NCBI GenBank assembly: GCA_964370675.1
Contig: CAYJKC010000053.1
Location: forward strand, 1-12,658
Reading direction: 5' to 3'
DNA length: 12,658 bases
Source of the DNA: CAYJAD01 sp964370675
GTDB lineage: Bacteria; Desulfobacterota; Desulfovibrionia; Desulfovibrionales; Desulfovibrionaceae
In this document: piece by piece, positions 6,984 through 12,658 of the stretch
How positions within the stretch are numbered: the first letter of the stretch is position 1
Layout: every line of letters starts with the position of its first letter
Position numbers and translations under genes: made by a program
The notes under the pieces: generated by a model
The model's input: only the letters and a program-made list of their open reading frames with translations
The model's database searches: none
What the model was told of the DNA's origin: nothing

Positions 6984-8018
6984 TTAAAATGCCTTGCTAA
7001 AACAAGTTAGCTCTTCATTGGCCATTACGCTTTCTGCAAGGCGAATATTGGTTCCCTTACGTACAAACACACCACTCATTTTAATGGCATTACAAATTGC
7101 TTTTACGTTGGATTTTCCATGGCATACTATAGCAAGATTTTTTAAACCAAGCACCGGAGCCCCGCCATATTCTGCATAATCGATGGTTTGAGCAAATTTT
7201 TTAAATGCTCCGCTGGCTAATTTTGCCCCAAGGGCAGGTAATACGCCTGAATATAAATTTTTCTTTAAAATACGTAAAAGTGAATGCGAAAATCCTTCAC
7301 TCATCTTCAAAACAATATTACCAATAAAGCCATCGCAAACCACCACATCAACCTCACCGGTAAATAAATCTCTACCTTCACAATTACCTGTAAAGTTGAT
7401 ATTTTTAACCATTTTTATTAATTCATAGGCTTCTTTTACAAGCATATTGCCCTTGCCCTCTTCTTCGCCAATGCTAAGTAGGCTAATACGAGGTGAGGCA
7501 TATTCTAACAAATCGCGTGCAAAAGCATCACCCATAAGCCCAAATTGGAAAAGATGATAAGGCCTACAATCAACTGTAGCCCCACAATCTAAAAGCACTA
7601 AGGGATTTTTTTCGGTGGGCAATATGGCAGTCAAAGCAGGGCGCTCCACTCCAGCAACACGCCCAAGAATGAACATGCCACAAGCGACAGTCGCACCTGA
7701 GTGCCCAGCGCTGACTAAAGCATCTGCTGCACCCTCGTGCACAAGGCGACAAGCCACCTGAATGGACGCATTTTTTTTGCGCCGTAAAATATCAGAAGGC
7801 TTTTCATTCATATGCACCACATCATCAGCGTGGACAATTTCGTATTGCGCGTTTTCTAAATTTAAAACTTCAAGCTCTGCTTCAACACGTGCAGTATCAC
7901 CAACCAGCAATACTTTAAGCTCATGAAGTTTTGCGGCCTCAATGGCAGCGCGCACCACTACAGAAGGGCCAAAATCGCCCCCCATAGCATCAACGGCAAT
8001 GATGGGGTTCTTACTCAT
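6984..8018 (-). CDS. plsX: Phosphate acyltransferase PlsX
   Basis: A 344-residue enzyme that converts acyl-ACP and phosphate to acyl-phosphate, the donor for PlsY in phospholipid synthesis; peripheral to the membrane in the family. Family motifs include AVDAMGGDFGPSV (8-20), VSAGHSGATVA (102-112), VVVCDGFIGNIVLK (225-238), YAEYGGAPVLGL (281-292) and CHGKS (299-303). Length is normal. Its ATG shares one base with the rpmF stop codon (TAATG at 8020-8016), so the two are almost certainly translationally coupled; AAGG sits four bases upstream inside rpmF. It links membrane lipid supply to the adjacent fatty acid genes. Confidence 0.97.
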   Translation of the reverse strand: MSKNPIIAVDAMGGDFGPSVVVRAAIEAAKLHELKVLLVGDTARVEAELEVLNLENAQYEIVHADDVVHMNEKPSDILRRKKNASIQVACRLVHEGAADALVSAGHSGATVACGMFILGRVAGVERPALTAILPTEKNPLVLLDCGATVDCRPYHLFQFGLMGDAFARDLLEYASPRISLLSIGEEEGKGNMLVKEAYELIKMVKNINFTGNCEGRDLFTGEVDVVVCDGFIGNIVLKMSEGFSHSLLRILKKNLYSGVLPALGAKLASGAFKKFAQTIDYAEYGGAPVLGLKNLAIVCHGKSNVKAICNAIKMSGVFVRKGTNIRLAESVMANEELTCFSKAF

Positions 8019-8203
8019 TAACCTTGGTCTTGAGCGGTGCTAATCACCTTACGCCCCTTATAGGAGCCGCAACTACCACACACACTATGTGGAACTGTTG
8101 GTTCACCGCATGCGCAGTATATTACAGCAGGAATAGCCACGCGATCGTGAGAACGACGCATACCTTTTCTAGAACGAGATTTTTTGTTTTGTTGAACGGC
8201 CAT
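8018..8203 (-). CDS. rpmF: 50S ribosomal protein L32
   Basis: A 61-residue basic ribosomal protein of the large subunit. The N-terminus MAVQQNKKSRSRKGMRRSHD is the standard L32 start. The zinc-ribbon half carries C30, C32, C42 and C45 (YCACGEP, VCGSCGSYKG). The second pair is CxxC, but the first is C-x-C where many zinc-type L32 proteins have C-x-x-C; the flanking GEP and PH residues align, so one cysteine is shifted by one position. AGGAG lies six bases before the ATG. The gene is 105 bp after yceD and overlaps plsX by one base. That gap holds a small dyad (8221-8233) but no promoter I would defend. Confidence 0.97.
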   Translation of the reverse strand: MAVQQNKKSRSRKGMRRSHDRVAIPAVIYCACGEPTVPHSVCGSCGSYKGRKVISTAQDQG

Positions 8204-8308
8204 TTTATTCTCCTAAATTATGCATAAAATGCACTTTAATTATGTAAAACCTTGCGTAAGCTTAAGCAAAGTTGTTTTATATATCACGACAATAATACAA
8301 AAAAATTA

Positions 8309-8872
8309 TTAGTTTTCTGACTTTATCTTCATTGTACGCAATACTGCAAGACGAGCATCGCCACCTTCTTGCTCACAAAGACAAGCATTTTCATTTAAAT
8401 TTGTACCACATATGGCACACAAACCCTTGCAACTCGTTGCACAAATTGGGCGCAAAGGCAATGCCAACATAAATTCTTCCCAGCACAAATCTGCTACATC
8501 AAGCACTGGCACGGCATTTTCAATCTTTATATGGCTTGCAACCTCAGCATCAATATCAAGGTCATCATCCACATCGCTATAGCCAAGAGCTGCATCTGGT
8601 GAAGCTTCAAAACGCTCAATGGGGGCTTCTAGCTTAACTTGCATGGGCTCTGCACAGCGATTACAGGGCACTTCTATATGCCCTTCTAGCTGTCCGCGCA
8701 CCATAATGCCACCGGGCACTGGCATGAGATGAAGTGTAGTAGAAACCGGCTCAACTATACGACATTGCATATGAAATTCATCAAGTGGTGTATCCCAAAT
8801 TTCTTGATTATCCACCACAATATGTTGCCCTTGCTTAGGAATGTCATTAATTGAAATATAATACTTGCCCAT
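8309..8872 (-). CDS. yceD: YceD / DUF177 family protein (23S rRNA accumulation protein)
   Basis: A 187-residue protein of the YceD/DUF177 family, which is linked to 23S rRNA accumulation or 50S assembly and is usually encoded next to rpmF, as here. Visible features are an N-terminal beta-rich region, a CNRC motif (C70, C73), an acidic stretch near residues 100-110 (DVDDDLDID), and a C-terminal cysteine cluster C144, C148, C152, C155, C164 and C166. The last contains the signature CKGLCAICGTNLN, suggesting metal binding. The ATG at 8872 is preceded by GAGGG. It is the first gene after a TTGACA promoter and so probably heads the ribosome and lipid operon. Molecular activity is not established for this group. 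Confidence 0.9.
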   Translation of the reverse strand: MGKYYISINDIPKQGQHIVVDNQEIWDTPLDEFHMQCRIVEPVSTTLHLMPVPGGIMVRGQLEGHIEVPCNRCAEPMQVKLEAPIERFEASPDAALGYSDVDDDLDIDAEVASHIKIENAVPVLDVADLCWEEFMLALPLRPICATSCKGLCAICGTNLNENACLCEQEGGDARLAVLRTMKIKSEN

Positions 8873-8894
8873 GTTACCCTCGCGAACTGAGCTA

Positions 8895-8922
8895 TTTACA
8901 TGGGCTTACCCCACTATGTCAA
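8895..8922 (-). promoter_or_regulatory. Candidate sigma-70 promoter of the yceD-rpmF-plsX-fab operon
   Basis: On the minus strand a perfect TTGACA (8922-8917) is followed after 16 bases by TGTAAA (8900-8895, four of six). Transcription would start near 8888 and give a short leader with GAGGG before the yceD ATG at 8872. The spacer holds a small dyad, TGGG-GTAAG-CCCA, flanked by ACAT and ATGT, which could be an operator. Confidence 0.5.
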
Positions 8923-8975
8923 GAAATTATGCCCGCTTTTTTATTAATTTGAATTACTCTTTTAGTAAAGCAATA

Positions 8976-9596
8976 TTAAGTGAAAATAAGTGCCAAGGCC
9001 AAAGCAATAAAAACAAGTGCTGCCAACCTGTTGATAAGTATTTGATACTTTGGCGACCTATTAAACCAATGTGCTAATTGTCCTCCTAATATGGCAACCA
9101 GACCAAAAACTATAAATGTAGCTAAAATAAAAATGCCACCAAGCATGCTCATTTGTATAGATAATGCTCCACGCGCAGGGTCTACAAATTGGGGCAAAAG
9201 AGCAAGAAAAAACAAAGCTACTTTGGGATTGGTGATATTCATAAAAATACCACGGCGATATAGAGCAAAATTACCAATAAACTCTTGTCCCTTAAGTGAG
9301 GCTTCGCTACTACCCGATTTTAAAGTAAGCCAAGCTAGATATAATAAATAAGCAGCACCTACTAATTTAAGGATAAAAAATGCCGTAGGTGAATTTTGAA
9401 AGATAACAGAAACCCCTAAAGCTACTCCAAAAGTATGAACCAAAATACCAGTCATTAAACCAAAAACCGTACATAGACCTGCCCTTGCTCCATAAAGGGC
9501 GGACTGGGTTAGTACAAAAATATTATCAGGACCTGGGGCAATAGCTAAAACTAGCGAGGTCATAAAAAAGGCTAAACCAACTTCTAAGGGCATCAT
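8976..9596 (-). CDS. LysE/RhtB-family exporter
   Basis: A 206-residue inner-membrane protein with about six hydrophobic segments, of the LysE/RhtB group that exports amino acids or related metabolites. The diagnostic motif GPDNIFVLTQSALYGARAG (22-40) is present, together with NPK (123-125) and LPQF (134-137), both common in the RhtB branch. Length is normal. The start ATG at 9596 is followed by a second ATG; only a weak GAG lies upstream. It is 23 bp after the 139-aa gene, so it may be the last gene of the rsfS-gpmI cluster. No convincing terminator follows it, only a 5-bp stem at 8954-8968 without a T-run, so read-through into yceD is possible. The exported compound is unknown. Confidence 0.88.
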   Translation of the reverse strand: MMPLEVGLAFFMTSLVLAIAPGPDNIFVLTQSALYGARAGLCTVFGLMTGILVHTFGVALGVSVIFQNSPTAFFILKLVGAAYLLYLAWLTLKSGSSEASLKGQEFIGNFALYRRGIFMNITNPKVALFFLALLPQFVDPARGALSIQMSMLGGIFILATFIVFGLVAILGGQLAHWFNRSPKYQILINRLAALVFIALALALIFT

Positions 9597-9619
9597 AACA
9601 TATTCTCAGCTATCAAAGC

Positions 9620-10039
9620 TTAAGCTGCGTTTTTTGCAGCTTCGCCAATTCTTTGCAAGATATAATCACGCATATGGCTATCATCTTCTTCAAGATTAAG
9701 GCAAAGAGCATCTTCACCCAAAAGTCCTTGAGGAACAAAGTCACCCAATTCCTCTGGATCTTGCACCATAGAAGCATAAAAACAAACCGAAAGCCAACGT
9801 GCATCTGGTTCATCATCTACCACATCTATCATGACAAAAAGCGGTTTTTTATCTTGATTTATATGCTTTGCACGTAAGGAATAACTTACCCCACTGCGTT
9901 GTTTAAAATCCAAAACCCATTGAGAGTTACTCTGTAAATATTCATAGTAGCTTACAAATGCTTGCTTAGCCTCTAGTGGGTCTATTTGCCAAGTGGCAAG
10001 CCATGCGTCTATGTCATTAGTGATTGATAAATTTGTCAT
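9620..10039 (-). CDS. Conserved-looking protein of unknown function, 139 aa
   Basis: A 139-residue soluble, acidic protein that I cannot assign to a named family. The N-terminal part (about 8-47) looks helical and rich in aromatic residues (DAWLATWQ, SYYEYLQ). The middle (about 50-92) alternates strand-like segments (VSYSLRAKH, PLFVMIDVVDD, RWLSVCFYA). Then comes a Gly/Pro-rich piece GDFVPQGLLGEDA (99-111) and a C-terminal helix. There is no signal peptide or membrane segment, and only two cysteines. Its ATG lies two bases after the GIY-YIG stop codon (TAACCATG) and an AGAAGAA sits inside that gene's end, so it is translated as part of the gpmI cluster. A 7-bp inverted repeat overlaps its own stop codon. 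The tight packing and ordinary composition argue for a real gene. Confidence 0.8.
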   Translation of the reverse strand: MTNLSITNDIDAWLATWQIDPLEAKQAFVSYYEYLQSNSQWVLDFKQRSGVSYSLRAKHINQDKKPLFVMIDVVDDEPDARWLSVCFYASMVQDPEELGDFVPQGLLGEDALCLNLEEDDSHMRDYILQRIGEAAKNAA

Positions 10040-10041
10040 GG

Positions 10042-10305
10042 TTATTCTTCTGTATAATATTGTAAAGTTATAATTTTTTTTGCTCGAGGAGTAGACTTAA
10101 CCTTTGCCTCTAACCTAGCAGCATTTTGACGATTTTTACATATGGCATAAGCACAAAGCTCTATGGGGCGCCTGTGCTTTGTATATTTTGCTCCCCCGCT
10201 TAAAAGACCATTATGCTCCCTAAAGCGGCGTTCTAAGTCTGTTGTTATACCACAATACAAGGTATTATCATTGCACAGGGCAAGGTACACATACCAATTT
10301 TTCAT
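10042..10305 (-). CDS. GIY-YIG domain protein (YhbQ/UPF0213-like)
   Basis: An 87-residue stand-alone GIY-YIG nuclease-fold protein. The two half-motifs are YVYLALC (5-11) and LYCGIT (16-21), followed by TDLERRFREHN (22-32) with the likely catalytic arginine R27. The YTKHRRP segment (41-47) and E66 in RLEAKVKS, the expected metal-binding glutamate, are present, so the catalytic set looks complete. Length matches the small UPF0213 group, whose cellular role is poorly defined, although a nuclease or DNA-repair role has been proposed for members. There is no clear Shine-Dalgarno; its ATG is five bases after the stop of the preceding zinc-ribbon gene, so coupling is likely. This is not a homing endonuclease: there is no extra DNA-binding domain and no intron nearby. 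Confidence 0.92.
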   Translation of the reverse strand: MKNWYVYLALCNDNTLYCGITTDLERRFREHNGLLSGGAKYTKHRRPIELCAYAICKNRQNAARLEAKVKSTPRAKKIITLQYYTEE

Positions 10306-10310
10306 ATAGA

Positions 10311-10544
10311 TTAAGCAAAGTCAGGGTCCATGGCAGCTTTTCCATTAGCAAGCATAATGCGTACATAATGCAAGCTTCGCTCATCTACAGGAATAATAGG
10401 AAAGCTGCCTGCACAACTATCACACTTTACCATGGTAGGTTGCGTGGGTGACACTAAAGGCACATGCTTACTACAATGCGGGCAAGCATAAAAAAATAAT
10501 AATTCCATGCCGTCAGGTGCAACTGGTTGTAAGGGCTTTGACAT
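10311..10544 (-). CDS. Small two-CxxC zinc-ribbon-like protein, unknown function
   Basis: A 77-residue protein with CPHC (C21, C24) and CDSC (C41, C44), spaced as in zinc ribbons. Strand-forming residues lie between them and a short helical tail follows (SLHYVRIMLANGKA). I do not recognise a named family. The frame is open upstream to 10601, inside gpmI, but the ATG at 10544 is better. It shares a base with the gpmI stop codon (TAATG) and has GGAG eight bases upstream, so I take 77 rather than 96 residues. It is translationally coupled to gpmI and is followed five bases later by the GIY-YIG gene. It might bind nucleic acid or a protein partner; nothing in the sequence decides. Confidence 0.82.
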   Translation of the reverse strand: MSKPLQPVAPDGMELLFFYACPHCSKHVPLVSPTQPTMVKCDSCAGSFPIIPVDERSLHYVRIMLANGKAAMDPDFA

Positions 10545-12079
10545 TAGCACTTCTCCGCAAGGTTTTGCCCCTGCATGCTGGCAGGCTTTTCTTTTTGCCA
10601 CAATCCAATAAGGGTGGGGGCAACATCAGCTAAAGCCCCGTCTTTTAACGTGGTGCACTTATTATCTTGCACCAAGATGCAAGGTACAGGATTAGTAGTA
10701 TGCGCTGTCTGAGCTTGACCATTTTCATCAAGCATGCTTTCACAATTTCCATGGTCAGCAATAATGAGCATGCGTCCATTAACAGCAAGCACAGCTTCCA
10801 ACATGCGCGCAACGCATAAATCCACCGCTTCACATGCAGCTACAGCAGCAGATAATACTCCAGTATGACCCACCATGTCACCATTAGCAAGGTTGCACAC
10901 TATCAAACTATAGTCTTTATCTTTTAACGCCTTAACACATTCATCTGTAACAGCGTGGCAACTCATAGCAGGGGCAAGGTCATATGTTTCCACATCACGC
11001 GGTGATGGGACTAAAATTCTATCTTCGCCTTCAAAGGGAGCTTCGCGCCCGCCATTGAAAAAATAAGTAACGTGAGCATATTTTTCCGTTTCAGCAAGGC
11101 GTAATTGCTTACATCCCCACGATGCAACCACCTCACCAAGACCCATAGTTAAACTTTCTTTAGGAAAAGCCACCGGCAAATTAAAGGATGCATCATAGGC
11201 TGTCATAGTGGATAATGCTGCAAACTTAGGCATATGACCGCGCTCAAAACCGTCAAAGTTTTGTATTGTTAAAGCTTGCACTAATTCGCGCATGCGATCA
11301 GCTCTAAAATTAAACAAAAACAATGCATCACCATCTTGCCATAAACCATCTTGATTTATAATGGTTGGCTTAACAAATTCATCTGTAATGTCATTTTTAT
11401 ATGATAACTCTATGGCATGAATTGCACTTTGTTGAATTTCACCCTTGCCATGCACCAACATATCCCAAGCTTCTTTTACTCTTTCCCATCTTGTATCACG
11501 GTCCATGGCATAAAATCGCCCGCAAATGGTAGCAATAGAGGCTTTGCCAGCCCCATTAAATAAGGCTAAATTTTCTTCAAGTTTCTTTATATATTCAACC
11601 CCTTTGTGAGGTGCGGTATCTCTGCCATCCATAAAACAATGGATGAAAACTTCAAGTTCTGCTTTAACTGCAATTTTTGTAAGCTCTATTAAATGATTAA
11701 TATGGCTATGCACTCCGCCGTCAGATAATAGCCCTGCCAAGTGCAAACGTCCATTGGCAGCTTTAGCCTTGTTTATAATATCATTATATACTGTATTATT
11801 AAGCAGTTCTTGTTTTTCAATAGCCATGTCAATGCGGGTCATGTCTTGAAAGAATACAGAACCTGCGCCGATGGTTAAGTGACCAACTTCAGAATTGCCA
11901 ATATAACCATCAGGCAAGCCTACGGCATGACCTGAGGCTGATAATTTGCTATGGGTATAATTGGTAAACAATTTATCCATGGTGGGTGTTTTAGCAATGC
12001 TTGTGGCATTTCCGGGTCCTGCTGGGGCAAGACCCCATCCATCAAGAATAAGGAGTAAGGTTGGCGTAAGGCTTTGCAT
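10544..12079 (-). CDS. gpmI: 2,3-bisphosphoglycerate-independent phosphoglycerate mutase
   Basis: A 511-residue two-domain metalloenzyme that interconverts 3- and 2-phosphoglycerate in glycolysis and gluconeogenesis. Catalytic and metal ligands can be read off: D13 in LILDGWG, catalytic S63 in GNSEVGH, D401 and H405 in GDMVGHTG, D442 and H443 in IADHGN, and H460 in TAHTTNPVP. The substrate-binding HCFMDGRDTAP (147-157) and RFYAMDRDTRWER (188-200) segments are intact. Length is normal. The ATG at 12079 lies five bases after AGGAG, which overlaps the rsfS TAG stop codon (TAGGAG), so gpmI is coupled to rsfS. At its end, the stop overlaps the next gene's start by one base. Small departure: GDMVGHTG is preceded by NLAN where NFANPDMVGHTG is usual. 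Confidence 0.97.
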   Translation of the reverse strand: MQSLTPTLLLILDGWGLAPAGPGNATSIAKTPTMDKLFTNYTHSKLSASGHAVGLPDGYIGNSEVGHLTIGAGSVFFQDMTRIDMAIEKQELLNNTVYNDIINKAKAANGRLHLAGLLSDGGVHSHINHLIELTKIAVKAELEVFIHCFMDGRDTAPHKGVEYIKKLEENLALFNGAGKASIATICGRFYAMDRDTRWERVKEAWDMLVHGKGEIQQSAIHAIELSYKNDITDEFVKPTIINQDGLWQDGDALFLFNFRADRMRELVQALTIQNFDGFERGHMPKFAALSTMTAYDASFNLPVAFPKESLTMGLGEVVASWGCKQLRLAETEKYAHVTYFFNGGREAPFEGEDRILVPSPRDVETYDLAPAMSCHAVTDECVKALKDKDYSLIVCNLANGDMVGHTGVLSAAVAACEAVDLCVARMLEAVLAVNGRMLIIADHGNCESMLDENGQAQTAHTTNPVPCILVQDNKCTTLKDGALADVAPTLIGLWQKEKPASMQGQNLAEKC

Positions 12080-12087
12080 ATAATCTC

Positions 12088-12459
12088 CTAACTATTATTT
12101 TCAATAGGCTTTTGCGGCATTTCAGCCCAAAGAGCTTCAAGATTATATAAATCACGCACAGACTCTTGAAATATATTTATTACAATATCATTAAGATCTA
12201 AAAGAATCCATTGTCCAAGCTGTTTACCTTCCATATGCAAAAATTCTAAGTTTTCATGCTTACAAAAGGTAGAAATATTTTCTGCCAAACTTTGAGCATG
12301 TCTAACTGACGATGCTGAAATAACCAGCATAGATTCAGCAAAAGTATTTTGATGAGTTAAGTTTAAGACGACAGGGTTCTTGGCTTTATGTTCGTCAACA
12401 AAATCAAGCAACTTGGCCATTTTGTCTGCTGTGGGCAGGGTCGAGTATTTTTTTTTCAT
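12088..12459 (-). CDS. rsfS: Ribosomal silencing factor RsfS (Iojap/DUF143 family)
   Basis: A 123-residue protein of the RsfS/Iojap family, which binds L14 on the 50S subunit and blocks joining with 30S when nutrients are short. The family signature is near the C-terminus: GQWILLDLNDIVINIFQ (82-98) followed by ESVRDLYNLEALW (99-111). The mid-region SASSVRHAQSLAENI (49-63) is also typical. Length is normal. GGAG lies five bases before the ATG at 12459. It is the first recognised gene of the minus-strand run, directly ahead of gpmI with an 8-bp gap, and has promoter candidates upstream. It gives this cluster a link to ribosome control, as do rpmF and yceD further along. Confidence 0.94.
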   Translation of the reverse strand: MKKKYSTLPTADKMAKLLDFVDEHKAKNPVVLNLTHQNTFAESMLVISASSVRHAQSLAENISTFCKHENLEFLHMEGKQLGQWILLDLNDIVINIFQESVRDLYNLEALWAEMPQKPIENNS

Positions 12460-12506
12460 AATGCTCCAAAAATTATACGCAAAAATAATTGTTCATGTAA
12501 AATATC

Positions 12507-12535
12507 ATCATATCCCAAAGTTCACATAAGTGCAA
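12507..12535 (-). promoter_or_regulatory. Candidate sigma-70 promoter of rsfS-gpmI
   Basis: On the minus strand TTGCAC (12535-12530) is followed after exactly 17 bases by TATGAT (12512-12507, five of six). A start near 12500 gives a leader of about 40 bases before rsfS. A second pair, TTTACA (12501-12496) and a perfect TATAAT (12477-12472) with an 18-base spacer, lies closer. That box ends only 12 bases before the ATG, so its start site would cut into the Shine-Dalgarno; I prefer the distal pair. Confidence 0.45.
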
Positions 12536-12558
12536 ATACACCCAACCAAGCATTATTG

Positions 12559-12575
12559 GGCGCAAATTTTGCGCC
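12559..12575. repeat. 17-base near-perfect palindrome
   Basis: GGCGCAAA (12559-12566) and TTTGCGCC (12568-12575) are perfect reverse complements around a single T. It can be an operator-type dyad or a small hairpin. It sits between the terminator-like hairpin at 12582-12605 and the rsfS promoter candidates. Confidence 0.6.
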
Positions 12576-12581
12576 GCATAG

Positions 12582-12605
12582 AAAAACTCCGAGCAAGGAG
12601 CTTTT
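12582..12605 (-). terminator. Terminator-like hairpin for a gene beyond the right edge
   Basis: On the minus strand an A-run and CTCC pair with GGAG followed by TTTTT (12586-12582), with a six-base loop. The GC core is only 4 bp, extended by A-T pairs with one bulge. The T-run after it fits an intrinsic terminator for a minus-strand transcript entering from outside the window. On the plus strand CTTTT follows, so it may act both ways. Confidence 0.45.
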
Positions 12606-12658
12606 AAATAAATGCTGTTACTGCTGGAACGACCTTTTGTTAGCCTACTTGATTTTTT

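Noticed and set aside
8870..8905. tRNA-like stretch (TAGCTCAGTTCGCGAG on the minus strand)
   Set aside because: It resembles a tRNA D-arm, but no acceptor stem, anticodon arm or T-arm follows; the yceD gene begins within it.
9613..9816. Alternative-frame open stretches overlapping the 139-aa gene (minus 9613-9816 and plus 9653-9877)
   Set aside because: They have low-complexity, Phe/Lys/Ile-rich composition typical of AT-rich shadow frames, and the 139-aa frame fits the tight spacing of its neighbours.
10042..10305. Homing endonuclease or group I intron remnant
   Set aside because: The GIY-YIG protein has the small UPF0213-type layout without a DNA-binding tail, sits in a compact operon, and neighbouring genes are intact.
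10545..10601. Longer 96-aa version of the zinc-ribbon protein beginning inside gpmI
   Set aside because: It would overlap gpmI by 58 bases, while the ATG at 10544 has GGAG upstream and the common TAATG stop-start overlap.

Overview
The window is an AT-rich bacterial chromosome segment that looks like a member of the Desulfovibrionales (Desulfovibrio and relatives). The main reason is the gene order yceD(DUF177)-rpmF-plsX-fabH-fabG-acpP-fabF-glyA, which I recall as characteristic of Desulfovibrio. A CheW-REC CheV protein and cofactor-independent phosphoglycerate mutase fit the same group. The genus cannot be fixed from the sequence alone. No rRNA, tRNA, CRISPR array, insertion sequence or phage gene was recognised.

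Layout: one plus-strand gene, an EamA/DMT-family permease with its own promoter (start reassigned to base 98), lies at the left end. It is separated by a bidirectional terminator (998-1041) from a long run of fourteen minus-strand genes that fills the rest of the window. Read in the direction of transcription (right to left), that run has three parts. (1) A first cluster, 12459 to 8976, is rsfS, gpmI, a 77-aa two-CxxC protein, a GIY-YIG domain protein, an unrecognised 139-aa protein and a LysE/RhtB-type exporter. Its first five genes are separated by 8 bp or less, or overlap. (2) A lipid and ribosome cluster, 8872 to 2195, is yceD, rpmF, plsX, fabH, fabG, acpP, fabF and glyA, preceded by a TTGACA-type promoter. 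(3) cheV follows 200 bp after glyA and may have its own sigma-28-like promoter.

Function: PlsX makes acyl-phosphate for phospholipid synthesis, and FabH starts fatty acid synthesis. FabG and FabF carry out elongation steps on the acyl carrier protein AcpP. RpmF (L32) and YceD tie the cluster to 50S ribosome assembly, and RsfS silences 50S subunits. GlyA supplies one-carbon units and glycine, and GpmI is glycolytic. fabD, fabZ and fabI are not in the window.

The window is mostly housekeeping, and I see no clear new defence or mobile system. The points most worth a second look are regulatory: a GC-rich hairpin directly after acpP without a U-tract, an inverted repeat in the cheV leader next to the Shine-Dalgarno, and the hairpin-rich right edge carrying a 61-codon open frame. 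Also of note are the two uncharacterised small proteins between gpmI and the exporter.
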